DNA of 64,000 nt from Macrotis lagotis (GCF_037893015.1 NC_133658.1:285453719-285517718); one strand, 5' to 3'; shown: positions 33,901-45,085, counted from the first letter of the stretch. The notes: generated from the sequence alone by a model not told the origin. A program made the numbers and translations.

Positions 33901-36058
33901 TATTATTATTATTATTATCCCTATTTTACAGTTGAGGAAACTGAGGCTGAAAAAGATGAAATGATCTGCTCAGGTTCACATAGTTAGAAGTAACTAGGAC
34001 AAGATTTGAACTTGTCTTCCTGACTCCAGATCCAAAACTGTTACCATTGTACTACACAGTTGCCTAGACAAATATATAATGGACTCTTTCCTCAAGCCTA
34101 AACTTGGAGACAGAACACACATACAAAATTTAATTAACAGGATTGCAAGATTATGGAATTTTTCTGGAAATCAACCTGGCAGTACTCAGTAAAAGTTACA
34201 GGATCCTACCCTTTGGCCTATTGTTAGAAATAAACTGATATTTTGAAAAATATTGAAAACCTTAACAAAATAAACTACAACAAAATCTGTCTTAAAAAGT
34301 TTTCCCAGGGGTGGCTAAGTGGTGTAGTGGATAGAGCACCGGCCCTGGAGTCAGGAGTACCTGAGTTCAAATCTGGCCTCAGACACTTAATAAATACCTA
34401 GCTGTGTGGTATTGGTCAAGCCACTTGCCTTGCAAAAACCTAAAAAAAAAAAGTTTTCCCAGAAGAGTTATATATAATTATTAAAAAAACAAACAAACTA
34501 GAAGTATCCTAAATCCCCATAGAGGAATGATTAAATCAATTGTGGTACAATAATGGAATTGAATATAATGCAATCAAGACTAACAAATATGAGGAATGCA
34601 AAGAAATCTGCAGAGTCCTTTTTTTATTAAAATAATGCAAAGTGAAAAAAAAAGCAGAAACAGAGGAATGAAATTCATTCCAACCACTACCTCACAAGAA
34701 GAAAAGTGAATGAGTGAATTGACTAAGAAAACTGAATGAAAATGAAAAGTGGCTGAAGAATCTTGATGGAGACTTAAGAGAAAGCTCTCCCAAAATCTGA
34801 TACCTTTTTTTTACTTATAATGTAGTTGAGAAAACAAAATATACAAATTAATCTTTTTTATATTAACTTAAGAACTCATAAAAGATAACAACAGTAGCTC
34901 ACATCTGTATAATATTTTAATGCTTGCAAAGCACATTACATACATAATTTCACTTGAGCCTCAAAAGAGATCTGTAAAGTAAGTGCTGTTATCTTTTGGG
35001 TTTTACAAATAAGGAGGATTAGAATTGAAATGACGTGTCCAGCATCACACAGGTAGGCATTGTCTGAAGGAGGATTTGAACCTAGGCCTTTTTGATTCTA
35101 TACTCTATGCCCCAATGCCATATGTTACTTTGGATGTGTGTTCCCCCTCCAGAACAAAAGCTAATAGCGTTACCAAAGGAATCAGTATCTCTTGGTGGGA
35201 ATTCAGTCACTGAAGTTAGTCATCAGGATAAAATGTTTATTCTTCATCTCTCTAATGCATTTATCATGTAATATTGTATTCTTTGGGGCAGCTAGATGAC
35301 TTAGTAGATAGAGAACTCGTTTTTCCGAGTTCAAATCTGGCTTCAGACACTTACTAGCTATGTGACCTGAGCAAGTCACTTAACTCTGTTTGCCTCAGTT
35401 TCCTCATCTGTACAATGAACTGGTGAAGAAAATGACAAACCATTCCAGTATCCTATCAAAAAACCTCCAAATAGACTCATGAAGAGTCAAACATAACTAG
35501 AAAGATTGAACAATAACAACAAATTGTACATTATACTATTATCAAATGAGATATTATTTGTAAAGCGCTAATGCTTATTCCCTCATTGCCATATCCTTCT
35601 TTATGAATGAATCATCCCCCCCACTTCTCCCTACTAGAATGAAAGCTCTATTAGAGAAAAGATCACATATTTTTTCTAAGTTTTATACTTCTCAAAACCC
35701 CTATCTAGTAGCAGTAAGTATTTAATAAAATATGTATTCATTTGAATTTACTTCAGTGCCATCACCAGTTTCTTCTCCATATAATGAACCAACTGACACC
35801 ATTAAAGGCCCAACCTAGTTCTAGTTATACACAGTTTCTGGCACTGAAACCTTTGTCTCCTCTGTACTTCTTTCCATAAAGAGGGAAAGCCCAAAAGTCA
35901 TTTTTCCCATACTCCACATAGGCTTCTAACTCCTTTTTTTAAGAGACCAGAATGCTTGCCAGGGCTGAGGAAAGTGACTTACCAGCTGGAAAGAAAGAAA
36001 TCATCATCAGAGTAAGGAAGAGTCCGCAGGTAGAGCCAGCTCCAGACTTGGACAGCAT
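30993..36058 (-). CDS. Ly6/uPAR-family GPI-anchored protein, complete, three coding exons
   Basis: Coding exons are 36,058-35,983, 32,544-32,404 and 31,189-30,993 (76+141+197 nt, 137 codons plus stop), joined at GT..AG introns, both in phase 1. That layout is classic for Ly6 genes. Residues 1-26 are a signal peptide (hydrophobic core GLFLTLMMISFF). The mature chain starts near QGLQCYAC and has exactly ten cysteines: 31, 34, 47, 55, 67, 83, 89, 101, 102 and 107. It ends its domain with CCQTDLCN, the LU-domain signature. Asn108 lies in an NSS sequon. The last residues (about 119-137, MFSGGTILISYLLMAFFLL) form a hydrophobic tail without basic residues after it, as in GPI-anchored members. The protein should therefore fold as a three-finger domain on the outer cell surface. 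Ligand unknown. Spacing around Cys47 and Cys83 loosely recalls LYPD1, but I cannot name an orthologue. No break is seen, so it looks functional. Confidence 0.92.
31190..32403 (-). other. Intron 2 of the Ly6 gene
   Basis: The GT donor at 32,403-32,402 and AG acceptor at 31,191-31,190 follow consensus (gtgagtg; pyrimidine tract then cacag). Inside are plus-strand L2 3'-end relics at about 31,440-31,740 and 31,840-32,060 ('agctcattgagagcaagaat') and a MIR relic at about 32,160-32,310. Confidence 0.8.
33800..34075 (-). repeat. MIR relic with internal (TTA)n
   Basis: 'tgatcctcacaactactcct', a TTA run at about 33,881-33,918, 'cagttgaggaaactgaggct' and 'gatttgaacttgtcttcctg'. Confidence 0.65.
34130..34800 (+). 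repeat. Old L1 ORF2 3'-end relic with a SINE inserted
   Basis: 'ggaaatcaacctggcagtac', 'agaggaatgattaaatcaat' and 'gtggtacaataatggaattg' match the old mammalian L1 ORF2 end. A SINE at 34,309-34,448 splits it. Confidence 0.6.
34309..34448 (+). mobile_element. Marsupial tRNA-derived SINE (short class) with target-site duplication
   Basis: Full copy with A-tail. The 14-bp repeat 'aaaagttttcccag' is at 34,295-34,308 and 34,449-34,462. Confidence 0.92.
34880..35130 (-). repeat. MIR relic
   Basis: 'tgcttgcaaagcacattaca', 'ttcacttgagcctcaaaaga' and 'gaggatttgaacctaggcct' in reverse orientation. Confidence 0.55.
35284..35521 (+). mobile_element. Marsupial tRNA-derived SINE (long-bodied class)
   Basis: 'ggggcagctagatgacttag', 'cagtttcctcatctgtacaa', 'gacaaaccattccagtatcc' and 'catgaagagtcaaacataac', ending in CAA-rich sequence. 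Confidence 0.82.
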
Positions 36059-36330
36059 GGAGACAAAATTAGAAGACTCCTTTGTTTTCCAAAAGCAAGA
36101 CAGGCAACTGTAGGCCTAGAGAGGCTAAGAAATCCAAGCTTTAACAGACAGTCTCTCCTTTCCAGGAGACCTTTCCAAGGAAGGTGTAAATAGTCACTAA
36201 GGCCTCCTCTTCAAAACGAGAAGTAATAATCTGAGTTGTTTGTTGTCCATCTGGAAGAGAAGTTATTTAGAAATTAAGAGGTAGCTTTGTAAGGTTCTTC
36301 TATTTCTCTTCCAGAAAATATTTCTGTGTA
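36059..36330 (-). promoter_or_regulatory. Putative 5' UTR and proximal promoter of the Ly6 gene
   Basis: No repeat is recognised upstream of the start codon. On the minus strand the segment contains TTCCTTGGAA, a TTC-N4-GAA palindrome of the STAT6 type. It also has TATTTACA and a possible splice acceptor (cttctcttccag) that would allow a non-coding first exon. These motifs are seen; promoter function is inferred. Confidence 0.35.
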
Positions 36331-36820
36331 GACTAGGATATCACTGTGGTATCTTCTGAGTCCACAATCCCAAGGAGTGACTGGTTGGCTCTTGTGGCAG
36401 AAAGGAGGGGAGTAAGAATGCTCTTGTGTCCCTCTGCAGAGGTAGAGCTCCATCTGGGGCAGTGTGTGGTGGGGGAGAGGGGAGAGGGAGAAGTGGAGGT
36501 GCTCCCCAAGCTCCAGGTCTGTTGTTCTTGAAATTACTAGCCATTAATGCGATCAAGTTTTAGCTCTAAATCCACTTCAAAATCCTCTAATTCTGAAAGA
36601 TTAAATGGGGTGGTTGGATTGTATCCCCCCCCCCCCACATCTTTGAGCTTAGTCTTTCATCTTGGAGAACTGTGCCATGGTAAAGCTATCATTCAAGCTG
36701 ATTTTCATGGAAAGGAAAACCACTTACATCAAATATTTACCATCATAACTGCAGCTTGACCCAAAAACTATGCTTGGATATCAAAAAGAGGTTGAGATCA
36801 ATGTTAGAGATTTAATTCAA
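36331..36820. other. Unassigned sequence upstream of the Ly6 gene
   Basis: Overlapping short ORFs on both strands have no domain. A C-homopolymer lies at about 36,627-36,639 and a GA-rich stretch at about 36,468-36,495. Confidence 0.35.
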
Positions 36821-37080
36821 TTCCATAAATATTTGTTTTGGTTTTGTCTATGCCTACTATGTATAAAGTCTTGAATTTGACATTGAAAATGGAATGATAA
36901 ATGTGACATAGATTCTGATTAAAGTCTAGTCAATGAACAATCATTTTTTAAGGACCTACTATGGATGTGCCAGACATTGTGCTGGGCGTTGGAAATACAA
37001 ATGAAATCATCCCTGATCTCAATTTTATATCTACCAGGGAAAATGACGTGGATGTATAGAAGTATAATGAGGACTGGCCA
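36821..37080 (-). repeat. L2 3'-end relics
   Basis: 'tccataaatatttgttttgg' with 'gcctactatgtataaagtct', then 'aggacctactatggatgtgc' with 'gtgctgggcgttggaaatac': two adjacent reverse L2 ends. Confidence 0.55.
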
Positions 37081-38354
37081 ATTAAGGTTTTTAGAATATT
37101 GTCCATTATGCCCTCCCTGCCTCTAATCCACTTGGAGGCTTGGTGAGTCTGTTTCTGGGCATGTGTACCAGGGGGACCCTTCCCCCCAACTTTTTTCTAT
37201 TTCTTATTGATTTTTGTGATAAAAAAAATTTTTAATTGGCTATTGGGAGAGAACTGGGTGTGCATATGAAAGATTTGAGCAGACAATTTTTCACTCTCTT
37301 GCCTGATGCCTTTCAAGGAGGAGGAACTACTAAAAGTCTCCAGGTCAGAGGAAAGTTAGGCAGCTTGGGGTAGTTTATCTCTCCTCCTAGACTCTATATC
37401 CATGAACCCATGCAACTCTATTTCTGATATGTTACTTCTTCCCTGATCTTAGGTAATAATAACTAATATTTATATAGTAGAGGAGAAGTTCACAAGAGCA
37501 GATTGTTGTCCAGACACTGCTTAGGTCTCTCATAAGTATGTATCCTGCCCATGGCCACACCCAAGATCCTCTGTGTCACTGCCACTGCCCTAGCACCATT
37601 CCACCCCTCCAGAGTAAGACTTTGGTACAGAGTAATCTGCCCCTTTCTGTCAAAAGTCAGACTCCACTTCATCCCCCCCCAGTCTGACCAGAATGTCTGG
37701 GCAGAATGAACCAGAACCTCTCCTATCAAGTGATCCCAATCATCTGCCTCTGCAACCTGCAGATTCAAAAGTTAAAGGGCTGTTGAATTAATCAAGCCAA
37801 TACAAGAAATCAGAGACAAGCTATATCTAGAATACCTTGTTCATAATTTATTGTCCATATTTTCCAAAACAACCTGAACTGGACAGATGATTATAAAGAG
37901 GTTGGGGGGGGGGCATGAAAAAAAATCACAGTGTTTAAAAGAAGATTTTTCTGTGAATGCTCCTAAAAAAAAAATAGAATCCATACTAGAAAAAAAAATT
38001 ACCTAGGAGATTTGTCAAAAAGACATTCTTTTCAACCACAGAAAATTATTAAAAGCAATAAGGATGTTTGGAACCTTGGAATTTTGCTTTTTTCTCCCCC
38101 TCTCCATTTCAACATTTTTCACCAAGGTTCAATGTGGAAGACTAATGTGAATATAAATGAATGTTATATGTCATTACAAGTACAAATAAAGTGTCTTTTT
38201 TAATGTCTCAGCTCTAAAACAACAGGATTTCTAGTTACATCTGCTTTATGTGACTACTGGATGTGTAGCAAAAGGCTTTGATATGCTGCATACATTGAAA
38301 GACCAATAATTTCCAACTGCATGTACACATGAAGAACTTGTTTCTTACTAACAA
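37081..38354. other. No gene seen
   Basis: A 92-codon minus-strand ORF at 37,490-37,768 has no domain or splice context. The remainder is AT-rich with several homopolymer runs. Confidence 0.3.
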
Positions 38355-38585
38355 GTAAGGAGACAGATACAGGCTCAATGGATAGAGCTTTGAGAATGGA
38401 GTCAATTCAAATTTGGCCTCAGACACAATATCTGTGTGACCTGAGCCAAGTCACTTGATCTTTGTTTGCTCTAATCCACTAGAGAAGGAAATGATAAACC
38501 AATGATTTACCAAGAAAACCTCATCAATCATATGATCCACAGAGTCACCAAGAGTTGGACAAAAAACAACCAACACAAATAACAT
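38355..38585 (+). mobile_element. Diverged marsupial tRNA-derived SINE (long-bodied class)
   Basis: 'caatggatagagctttgaga', 'tgtgtgacctgagccaagtc', 'gagaaggaaatgataaacca' and 'gagtcaccaagagttggaca'. Confidence 0.65.
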
Positions 38586-38648
38586 TTTGGACCTCACCTG
38601 AACATTCCCTGAAATAATGACTAATATTTATAGAAAAGGGGCAGTAGA

Positions 38649-38808
38649 GGCAGCTAGATGGCATAGTGGATAGAGCACCAGCCCTAGAGTCAGGAGGACC
38701 TGAGTTCAAATTGGGCCTCAGACACTTAATAATTATTTAATTGTGTGACTTTGGGCAAGTCACTTAACCCCACTGTCTTGCAAAAAACAAAAACCAAAAA
38801 AGAAAAAA
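38649..38808 (+). mobile_element. Marsupial tRNA-derived SINE (short class)
   Basis: 'gaggcagctagatggcatag' to an A-rich tail. The 5' flank 'agaaaaggggcag' and 3' flank 'agaaaaggggaag' suggest a target-site duplication. Confidence 0.85.
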
Positions 38809-38813
38809 AGAAA

Positions 38814-39095
38814 AGGGGAAGCTAGATGCACAGTGGATAGAGTTCTGGATCTGGACTTAGGAAAACTCATTTTCCTGAGTTCAGATCTGGCCTCACTTAT
38901 TAGCTGTGTGACCCTAGGCAAGTTGCTTAACCCTGTTTGCCTCAGTTTCCTCATCTATAAGATGAGCTGGAGAAGGAGGGGTCACAAAGAGTGAGACACA
39001 ACTGAATACTAACAACACTAACAAACAACTGAACACTAACAACATTAAAAACAACAAACAACTGAACACTAATGACAACACTAACAACAAAATGT
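38814..39095 (+). mobile_element. Marsupial tRNA-derived SINE (long-bodied class) with an expanded tail
   Basis: 'gaagctagatgcacagtgga', 'ttgcctcagtttcctcatct' and 'agagtgagacacaactgaat'. The CAA-type tail has expanded into an irregular minisatellite of 'aacaactgaacactaa'-like units (about 39,000-39,092). Confidence 0.72.
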
Positions 39096-39320
39096 ATACT
39101 AAGCATTCTACAAATATTTTATTTGTTTCCTATACCCCTATGAGGTAAGTGATCTTATTATTTCCAATTACAATTGGGTAAAGTGAGACAGAAAGCAGTT
39201 AAGTAACTTGTCTAAAGTTATCTACTTAACAATGTCTTAGGCTAGATTTAAACTCAGGTCTTCCTGATTCCAGACTCATGTTCTCAATCCATTGCACCAT
39301 CTACTTGCCTAAATGAGAAT
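39096..39320 (-). repeat. MIR relic
   Basis: 'cccctatgaggtaagtgatc', 'taagtaacttgtctaaagtt' and 'actcaggtcttcctgattcc' in reverse orientation. Confidence 0.55.
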
Positions 39321-40954
39321 TCTGAGATAGGATCTCCTAGGCTATAGATGAGAACAAGAGATCCATCAAGGGAATCTTCCAGGCAGACCCACACAAACCT
39401 TAATAAGTTCCACTGACAACTGACACCCCAGAGCCGATGCCTGCAGCCCCCTAGTCTGATGAGAGGATTGCACAGAAACCCAGAGGAGTATCTCTTGTTT
39501 GACCAAGTCCAGAGATGAACTAGTCCATCTGAACACAGGAACAACTTATACATCCTCCATGTCACCCCCAGAAGTGAACAGGTGAGGACTTTATGAATGG
39601 AGAAAAGGATTCCTTGGATTGGAACATAAGCTAAGTTTTGAATCTAAAATCTAAGAGATCAGAGGGGCACAGGTGAACAAATGGTGCATTTCAAAAAACT
39701 GGGGAGAGTACAGGGGACAACCAATGAAAAAGCGCAAAGATGGGACACAGAATAGTTTTGTGAAAGTCAACATGAAGGCCATCCTGTTTAGAACACAGAG
39801 TACATAAGAAGGTATGTGCATGATAAGATTGGAAAAATACATTCATTTCATCAGGAAAAAGAATTGGATACAGATGACTGTGATACTCCCCTGATGCATC
39901 CCCTTACTTTTGAACCTCCAGAAAAATCTAACACAAATCCACAAAACCATTGATGGTAAACCTCTCCATGGTCATGTTTATTTTTACTAATCAGTTACTA
40001 GTTCACTAGTCACTAGTCGGTATACTAGTTCAAATCAAAAGACATTTAATTGAATCGCCTAGCAAATAAAGTGACAATTTTCAAATTCTCCTAGGTATGC
40101 AAGGAATAAACTCTTTCACTGGTTTCTATACTACTAGTAAGGAAAGACAAGAATATTTGTGAGCAGAAAACATACTCAAAGGGTGTACAAACACACAGAG
40201 ATATGTTACACAGATAATTCATATCTCTGACACTTCAGAATGCTAGAATGTAAAAAGTTGGGGTCCTGGAATCATAGAATTTGCAATCAATGACCTTGGA
40301 TACTCACCCTCTGATAAGACATTTGGAAAGTCACTTAAGTCCCTCACTTTTCTCTTTTATAAAATGAAGGGTTGGGTTTGATGGTCTCTGAGATAATAGT
40401 AGAACAGGCTTATTGTGAGTCAAGTGATTAACAAAGTGCCTGGAATGCACTTGGCGGTTGATAAAAGTTTGTTCTTTCCCCTCTCTTTTGAGTTCCCTTC
40501 TAACTCAAGACCAATGATCCTAGGCCATCAGGCTGATCATTAATAGGATCTTTGCTTAGCATGCCATCTCTGCTTAGTGTCTCCTACTGTTATAATTGTT
40601 GAACTTTATTCTCTTTAGGGTCATCTATCTGGTAGACTCCAGGCTACCATCTACTACAGTACAGTATCTAGAAGGACTCTCCCTAACAAGGGCAAACTAA
40701 TAGCTATTTAGACTATAACCTGGGTTACGAGCCACCAGCCCTAGTGAAGAGAAGTCAACAAAAAGTCTGCCAGAGTTTCCCAAGCTAAGATTAAATTTAC
40801 TCCTTTGAGTTCCTGTGATTAGGAATGATTTGAACTCTTAAGATATCAGCAACCATCTGATATAGGAATAAAAATTCCTTGTAACAGTTTCATATAGAAT
40901 ATACAATCCTCTCTACTCTTCTTTGTATAAGAGAGAAATATTCATGTTTAGATT
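39321..40954. other. No gene seen; possible L2 and MIR relics
   Basis: 39,600-39,860 resembles reverse L2 sequence; 40,270-40,420 resembles a plus-strand MIR. The 93-codon minus-strand ORF at 39,284-39,565 has no domain. Confidence 0.3.
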
Positions 40955-41025
40955 AATAGTAAAAAATTAAGAATAGAGGGGAAATTGTAAAATTCAAAAA
41001 AAATAAAAATAAATAATGCTAATAA
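40955..41025 (+). mobile_element. Terminal fragment of an L1 3' UTR
   Basis: 'ggggaaattgtaaaattcaa' followed by an A-rich tail matches the last bases of the L1 copies at 20.3 and 30.4 kb. Confidence 0.5.
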
Positions 41026-41394
41026 AAGATAAAAAGGGTTTCTTGTAACTCCTATTTTATTTCTTGTGGAGTTCTTGGGCCTCTCAAAATCAAATTTGGA
41101 GACTCTTTTTCCTAAAAAAAATACATGAGCAATGTAAAGCCTGTGGCTAAGAAGTAGACTTTGCTTCTAAGAGCTTCTGTGATGGTCATGCAACTGAAAG
41201 TGAGCAAGATCCAAAACTAAGCAATGAAGACACAGCCCTTGACTTCCAGCCTTCTGGTTTTTATTAGTCCTTGACTCTCATATCCTATGCTGTTCAGGGC
41301 AAGAACTTCTTTTCCTTCATGTGATCCTTCACCTTGGATCTGTTCAGGAAAAGTACTATTAGAATACTGATAACAGAAAGATTGATATTCTGGA

Positions 41395-41740
41395 GGCAAT
41401 GGTAGGAAATAAGGAATGTCAGGGAAGATTTCATGAAGAAGGTAATTCTCGAGTTAGCTATTAAAGAAAGAGAAAGGCTTTACCAAATAAAGATAAGATG
41501 GTCTGATACCAATTTCTGACAAGGGTATATGATGAGCCAAGGCATGGAGGCAAGAGATAATAGGACAAGAATGAAAAGCCAAGAGTAGTCCAATTATCTT
41601 GAAAATGGTCTATAGGAAGGAGAGCAGCATTAGACAACTCAAAATCACAACCAATAGATTTGGTTACAATTGACAAAAAGTTGATAGCAGAACTCATTGG
41701 AAAGTTAGATTGTAAAGGGAAAGAAGAGAGATGTATTCAT
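41395..41740 (-). repeat. Probable L2 relic
   Basis: 'tcatgaagaaggtaattctc', 'gagccaaggcatggaggcaa' and 'ggtctataggaaggagag' follow the reverse L2 3' pattern loosely. A CR1/MIR-like tail follows at 41,780-41,900. Confidence 0.4.
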
Positions 41741-42035
41741 GAAGCAGAGAACCATACAAGATCACATTCAATGAAAAGTTGGAGAATCTTATATCTAAAA
41801 CTGGAAGAGACCACAGAATCTATCTGGTCAAACCTTATCATTTTACAGATGAGGAAACTGAGGGTTGGAAAAGTTAAGTGATTTGCTCCAGGCAATAAAT
41901 ATTCTGAGTCAAACTATTTTGTAACATGCTGCTTGAAAAACAGGAGATACTTAGAATAGACTCAGTGAGCTTCATAGTTATCATCCCTTGTTATATCACT
42001 GAGGTCTAATCAATAAATCAAAAAGATTTTTTTCC

Positions 42036-42450
42036 CTTTTTAATATTTTATTTTTCCAAAATATGAAAAATACAATTTTTAACATTCATTTTTAAAATTT
42101 TGAGTTCCAGATTCTCTCGCTCTTGGAGACAGTAAGCATTTGATATAGAGTATGCATATCCAATCATGAAAAACATATTTCAATTTCAGTCATGCTGTGA
42201 AAGAAAACACCAACAAAAAAATAAAGTTTTAAAAAGTATGCTTTGACCTACGTTCAAAGTCTATCAGTTCTTTCTCTGGAGGAGGAGAGCATTTTTCACC
42301 CCAAGTTCCACAGAATTGTCTCAGATCATCATATTGCTGAGAATAACTTAGTCATTCACAGTTCATCATCATACAATAATGTTTTTGTCTACATATACTC
42401 TTCTGGTTCTGCTCACTTTATTTTGCATCATTTCTGTAAGTCTTTCTAGT
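42036..42450 (-). mobile_element. L1 3' end
   Basis: T-rich start, 'cattcatttttaaaattttg', 'catatttcaatttcagtcat' and 'actcttctggttctgctcac', the same landmarks as the reverse L1 at 9.4-9.9 kb. Confidence 0.75.
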
Positions 42451-43185
42451 CAACAAGCATTTTTTAAACATCTGTTACATAATGTGCTAGAAGCTGGGCA
42501 ATCAAAGAAAAACAATCCCTATTCTCTGAGTTGCTTGCATTACATCTCATAAGTCAACACAGTATATATGAGTATATGTAGATAGCTAGTTTAAGGAGAC
42601 AGGGCACTAGCAGCTGAGGGGATAGAAACATCTTCATGTAAAAGGTAGTAATTGAACTGAAGTCTTGAAGGAATTAATGGATACTGGAAGGTTCCAGAGG
42701 GATCATAGAGTTAGTCAGTCAGTGGGTTTATTAGCATTTATTAAGCACCCACTTATGTCAGCTATTGTGCTAAGCCCAAGATACAAAGGCAGAGAGTGGT
42801 CCCTTGCTTTCAAGGAGCTCACAGTCTAATGGAGAAGTCAATATGCAAAATATAAAAAACAAGAATCAGTACATACAGAATAATTCAGGGGTTAGTCTCA
42901 GAGATAAGACATTTAGATTAAGAAAGACTGGGAAAGGCTTCTTGTAAATGTAGAAGGTGGGATGTTTACTGAGGAAGTCAATGGGAAGTTAAGAGGGTGG
43001 AGATGAGGAGGGAGAGCATGGGGGGCCTGGAATAGACAATGAAAACATTGCAGGAGGGCAATGTCACTGGATCATAGAGTATGTGCAGGGAAGAAAGGTG
43101 TAAGACTGGAAGGAAAATAGGGGCCCAGGTTATACAGGACTTCTAAAGTCAGATGAAGGATTTTATATTTGATCATAATAGGGAA
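42451..43185 (-). repeat. L2 LINE 3' relics
   Basis: A first partial end (42,451-42,700) is followed by a second, longer one. Landmarks in plus reading are 'ttattaagcacccacttatg', 'caaggagctcacagtctaat', 'ggaggagatgagg'-like sequence and 'gattttatatttgatcataa'. Confidence 0.72.
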
Positions 43186-43379
43186 CTAGAAATGATCTAA
43201 GAGCAATGTCTAGTGCCATCCTGACCCCCCCCCCCCCATAGAAGCAGAACTGAAGCCCAGTCCTGATTCTGAATTCTGAACAGACTTGTCCAGAATCTTT
43301 GGCACTCCAGCCCTCAATGACAGAGCCAGGATCCAAGCAGAATCCTCTCATTGTAAAACTACATAAAAGAATTTTCGTA
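43186..43379. other. Unassigned, with a C-homopolymer
   Basis: A run of thirteen C lies near 43,224-43,237. Nothing else is recognised. Confidence 0.35.
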
Positions 43380-44089
43380 AGTCAACACAATGAGTCAACA
43401 CCAAGCAAAAGGAAAGTCTAGTCCTCTCCATGCCCAGTCTAATGTCCTTTCTAATTGATCATTGTCTGCATTCAATTCAGAGCTGAAAAATGAGTGTCTA
43501 ATAGTATAAACAATTTCTTTAAATCATTAAGCCACCCGCAGGGGTGTACAATGTCACAACTGGCTTTTAAAATAATCATCTAACCCTGTACAACTAGCCG
43601 CCAAACTATCAAGCCACAAGTTGGAGGGGGAAAGGCAGGAAATTAGATCAAATGAATTCCTACATAGAATGTGATTATTAAGAGATGAAAGGTTTCCTCT
43701 CCTTAACTTAATGGGTCTGTTTTGGACCAGAAAGGAGGCTGCCTGCTGCATATTTGGCCAACAGCCGTTCACACAAAATGTGGCAAGGATACATGAGTAG
43801 TGTATATAATTAGAAACACCAAGCCCAAGAGAATTTTTCTTAAGTCAGCTGCAAAAATTGAGTTTACCATGCCCCTCTAAGTAACAGGCCCTAAAGCAAG
43901 AAGGCTGGGATGCTGCTGCTGAATTGATTCCTGGATAATTAACAATTCATTCCACTCAGCCTCTCCCTTAAACCATTCAGATTCCCAAAGACAGAAAGGA
44001 TGTCAGATTAAAACAGACTTGGAGCTAAACCTTTTTTGAGCTCATCTACAATCACAAAATCACAGAAGGTAAGAGCTAGGAGGGTCCTA
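43380..44089. other. Unique, repeat-free block; possible regulatory element
   Basis: About 700 bp without recognisable repeats, rich in AT-core motifs ('tctaattgatcattgtctgc', 'cctggataattaacaattca'). No supported exon. See findings. Confidence 0.35.
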
Positions 44090-44327
44090 ACAACACAGAA
44101 CTCTTTAATCTTCCATTTGCTTCCTTCCCCTAAATCTATTTTCATTCTCCCTGAAGGATTTTGACCACTTCCTGTCTTCCCAGACAATCTATGAACTCAA
44201 ATCCAATCTTTTTTCCCTTCATTGTTTTGAACCCAGGATTGATTAGAACTCAGACCTCTCAACCCTAATGATCTTTTCTCCATCTTCATCCTTTTAGAAT
44301 CTCTATAGTCTTGACATTGCTGATCAC

Positions 44328-44548
44328 TGTTGTTGAATTATTTCAGTCACGTCCAACTCTTTGATCCCATCTAGGGTTTTCCTAGCAAAGGTACTGTAAT
44401 GGTTTGACATTTCTTTTTTTTGCAATTCATTTTACAGATGAAGTAATGAGACAAACAGGGTTAAGCAACATGCACAGAATCACCCAACTAGTGAGTCTCT
44501 GAAGCTGGATTTGAACTCAGGAATATGAGTCTTCCTGATTCCACGCTG
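44328..44548 (-). mobile_element. Marsupial tRNA-derived SINE (long-bodied class)
   Basis: 'tgttgttgaattatttcagt', 'ggttttcctagcaaaggtac' and 'tggatttgaactcaggaata', inserted next to the AFDTVDH-coding part of the L2 relic. Confidence 0.82.
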
Positions 44549-44923
44549 ATCAACAGGTGTTCATGAATACTCTCTTCTTTCTAGGAATTTGTGACATGGT
44601 TCTGTCATGGTTCTCTTTCTACCTGTCCGATAGACTCCTTAGTCTCCTTTGTTGGTTCTTTGCTCAATTCACATTTATTAATTGTAGACATACACTAAGA
44701 TTCTGCCCTGGGCCTTCTCTTCTCTCTCTATACTTTTTCATCTGGTGATCTTATAGGTTTCCATGAGTTCATGCAGACCTAATTATGAACTGTTATCCTG
44801 TATTACCAAACTGCCCCAAGAGTATCCTAAACTCAACATGTTCAAAATAGGATTAAATATCTTTACTCCCAGAACCCCACTTCTTCTCAACTTTCCTACT
44901 ACTGTCAAGGGTACCATCATCTT

Positions 44924-45085
44924 TTTTTTTTAATTTCTTTTTTTATCTATTTAAGGCAATGGGATTAAGTGACTTGCCCAAGGTCACACAGCCAGGCAAT
45001 TATTAAGTGTCTGAGTCTGGATTTGAACTCAGATCCTCCTGACTTTAGCACCAGTGCTCTATCCACTGTGCCACCTAGCTGCCCC
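44924..45085 (-). mobile_element. Marsupial tRNA-derived SINE (short class) with 17-bp target-site duplication
   Basis: T-rich tail, 'aaggcaatgggattaagtga' and terminal 'cacctagctgcccc'. The exact 17-bp repeat 'aagggtaccatcatctt' is at 44,907-44,923 and 45,086-45,102. Confidence 0.93.

Larger units (their letters stand above)
32545..35982 (-). other. Intron 1 of the Ly6 gene
   Basis: The donor reads gtaagtcac and the acceptor ttttccttag on the minus strand. The 3.4-kb intron holds unassigned sequence at 32,640-33,800. A reverse MIR with a TTA microsatellite (33,881-33,918), an old L1 end and two SINEs are listed separately. A short L2-like tail lies near 35,580-35,740. Confidence 0.8.

Noticed and set aside
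37490-37768. 92-codon minus-strand ORF
   Set aside because: No domain, signal or splice context; open by chance as far as I can see.
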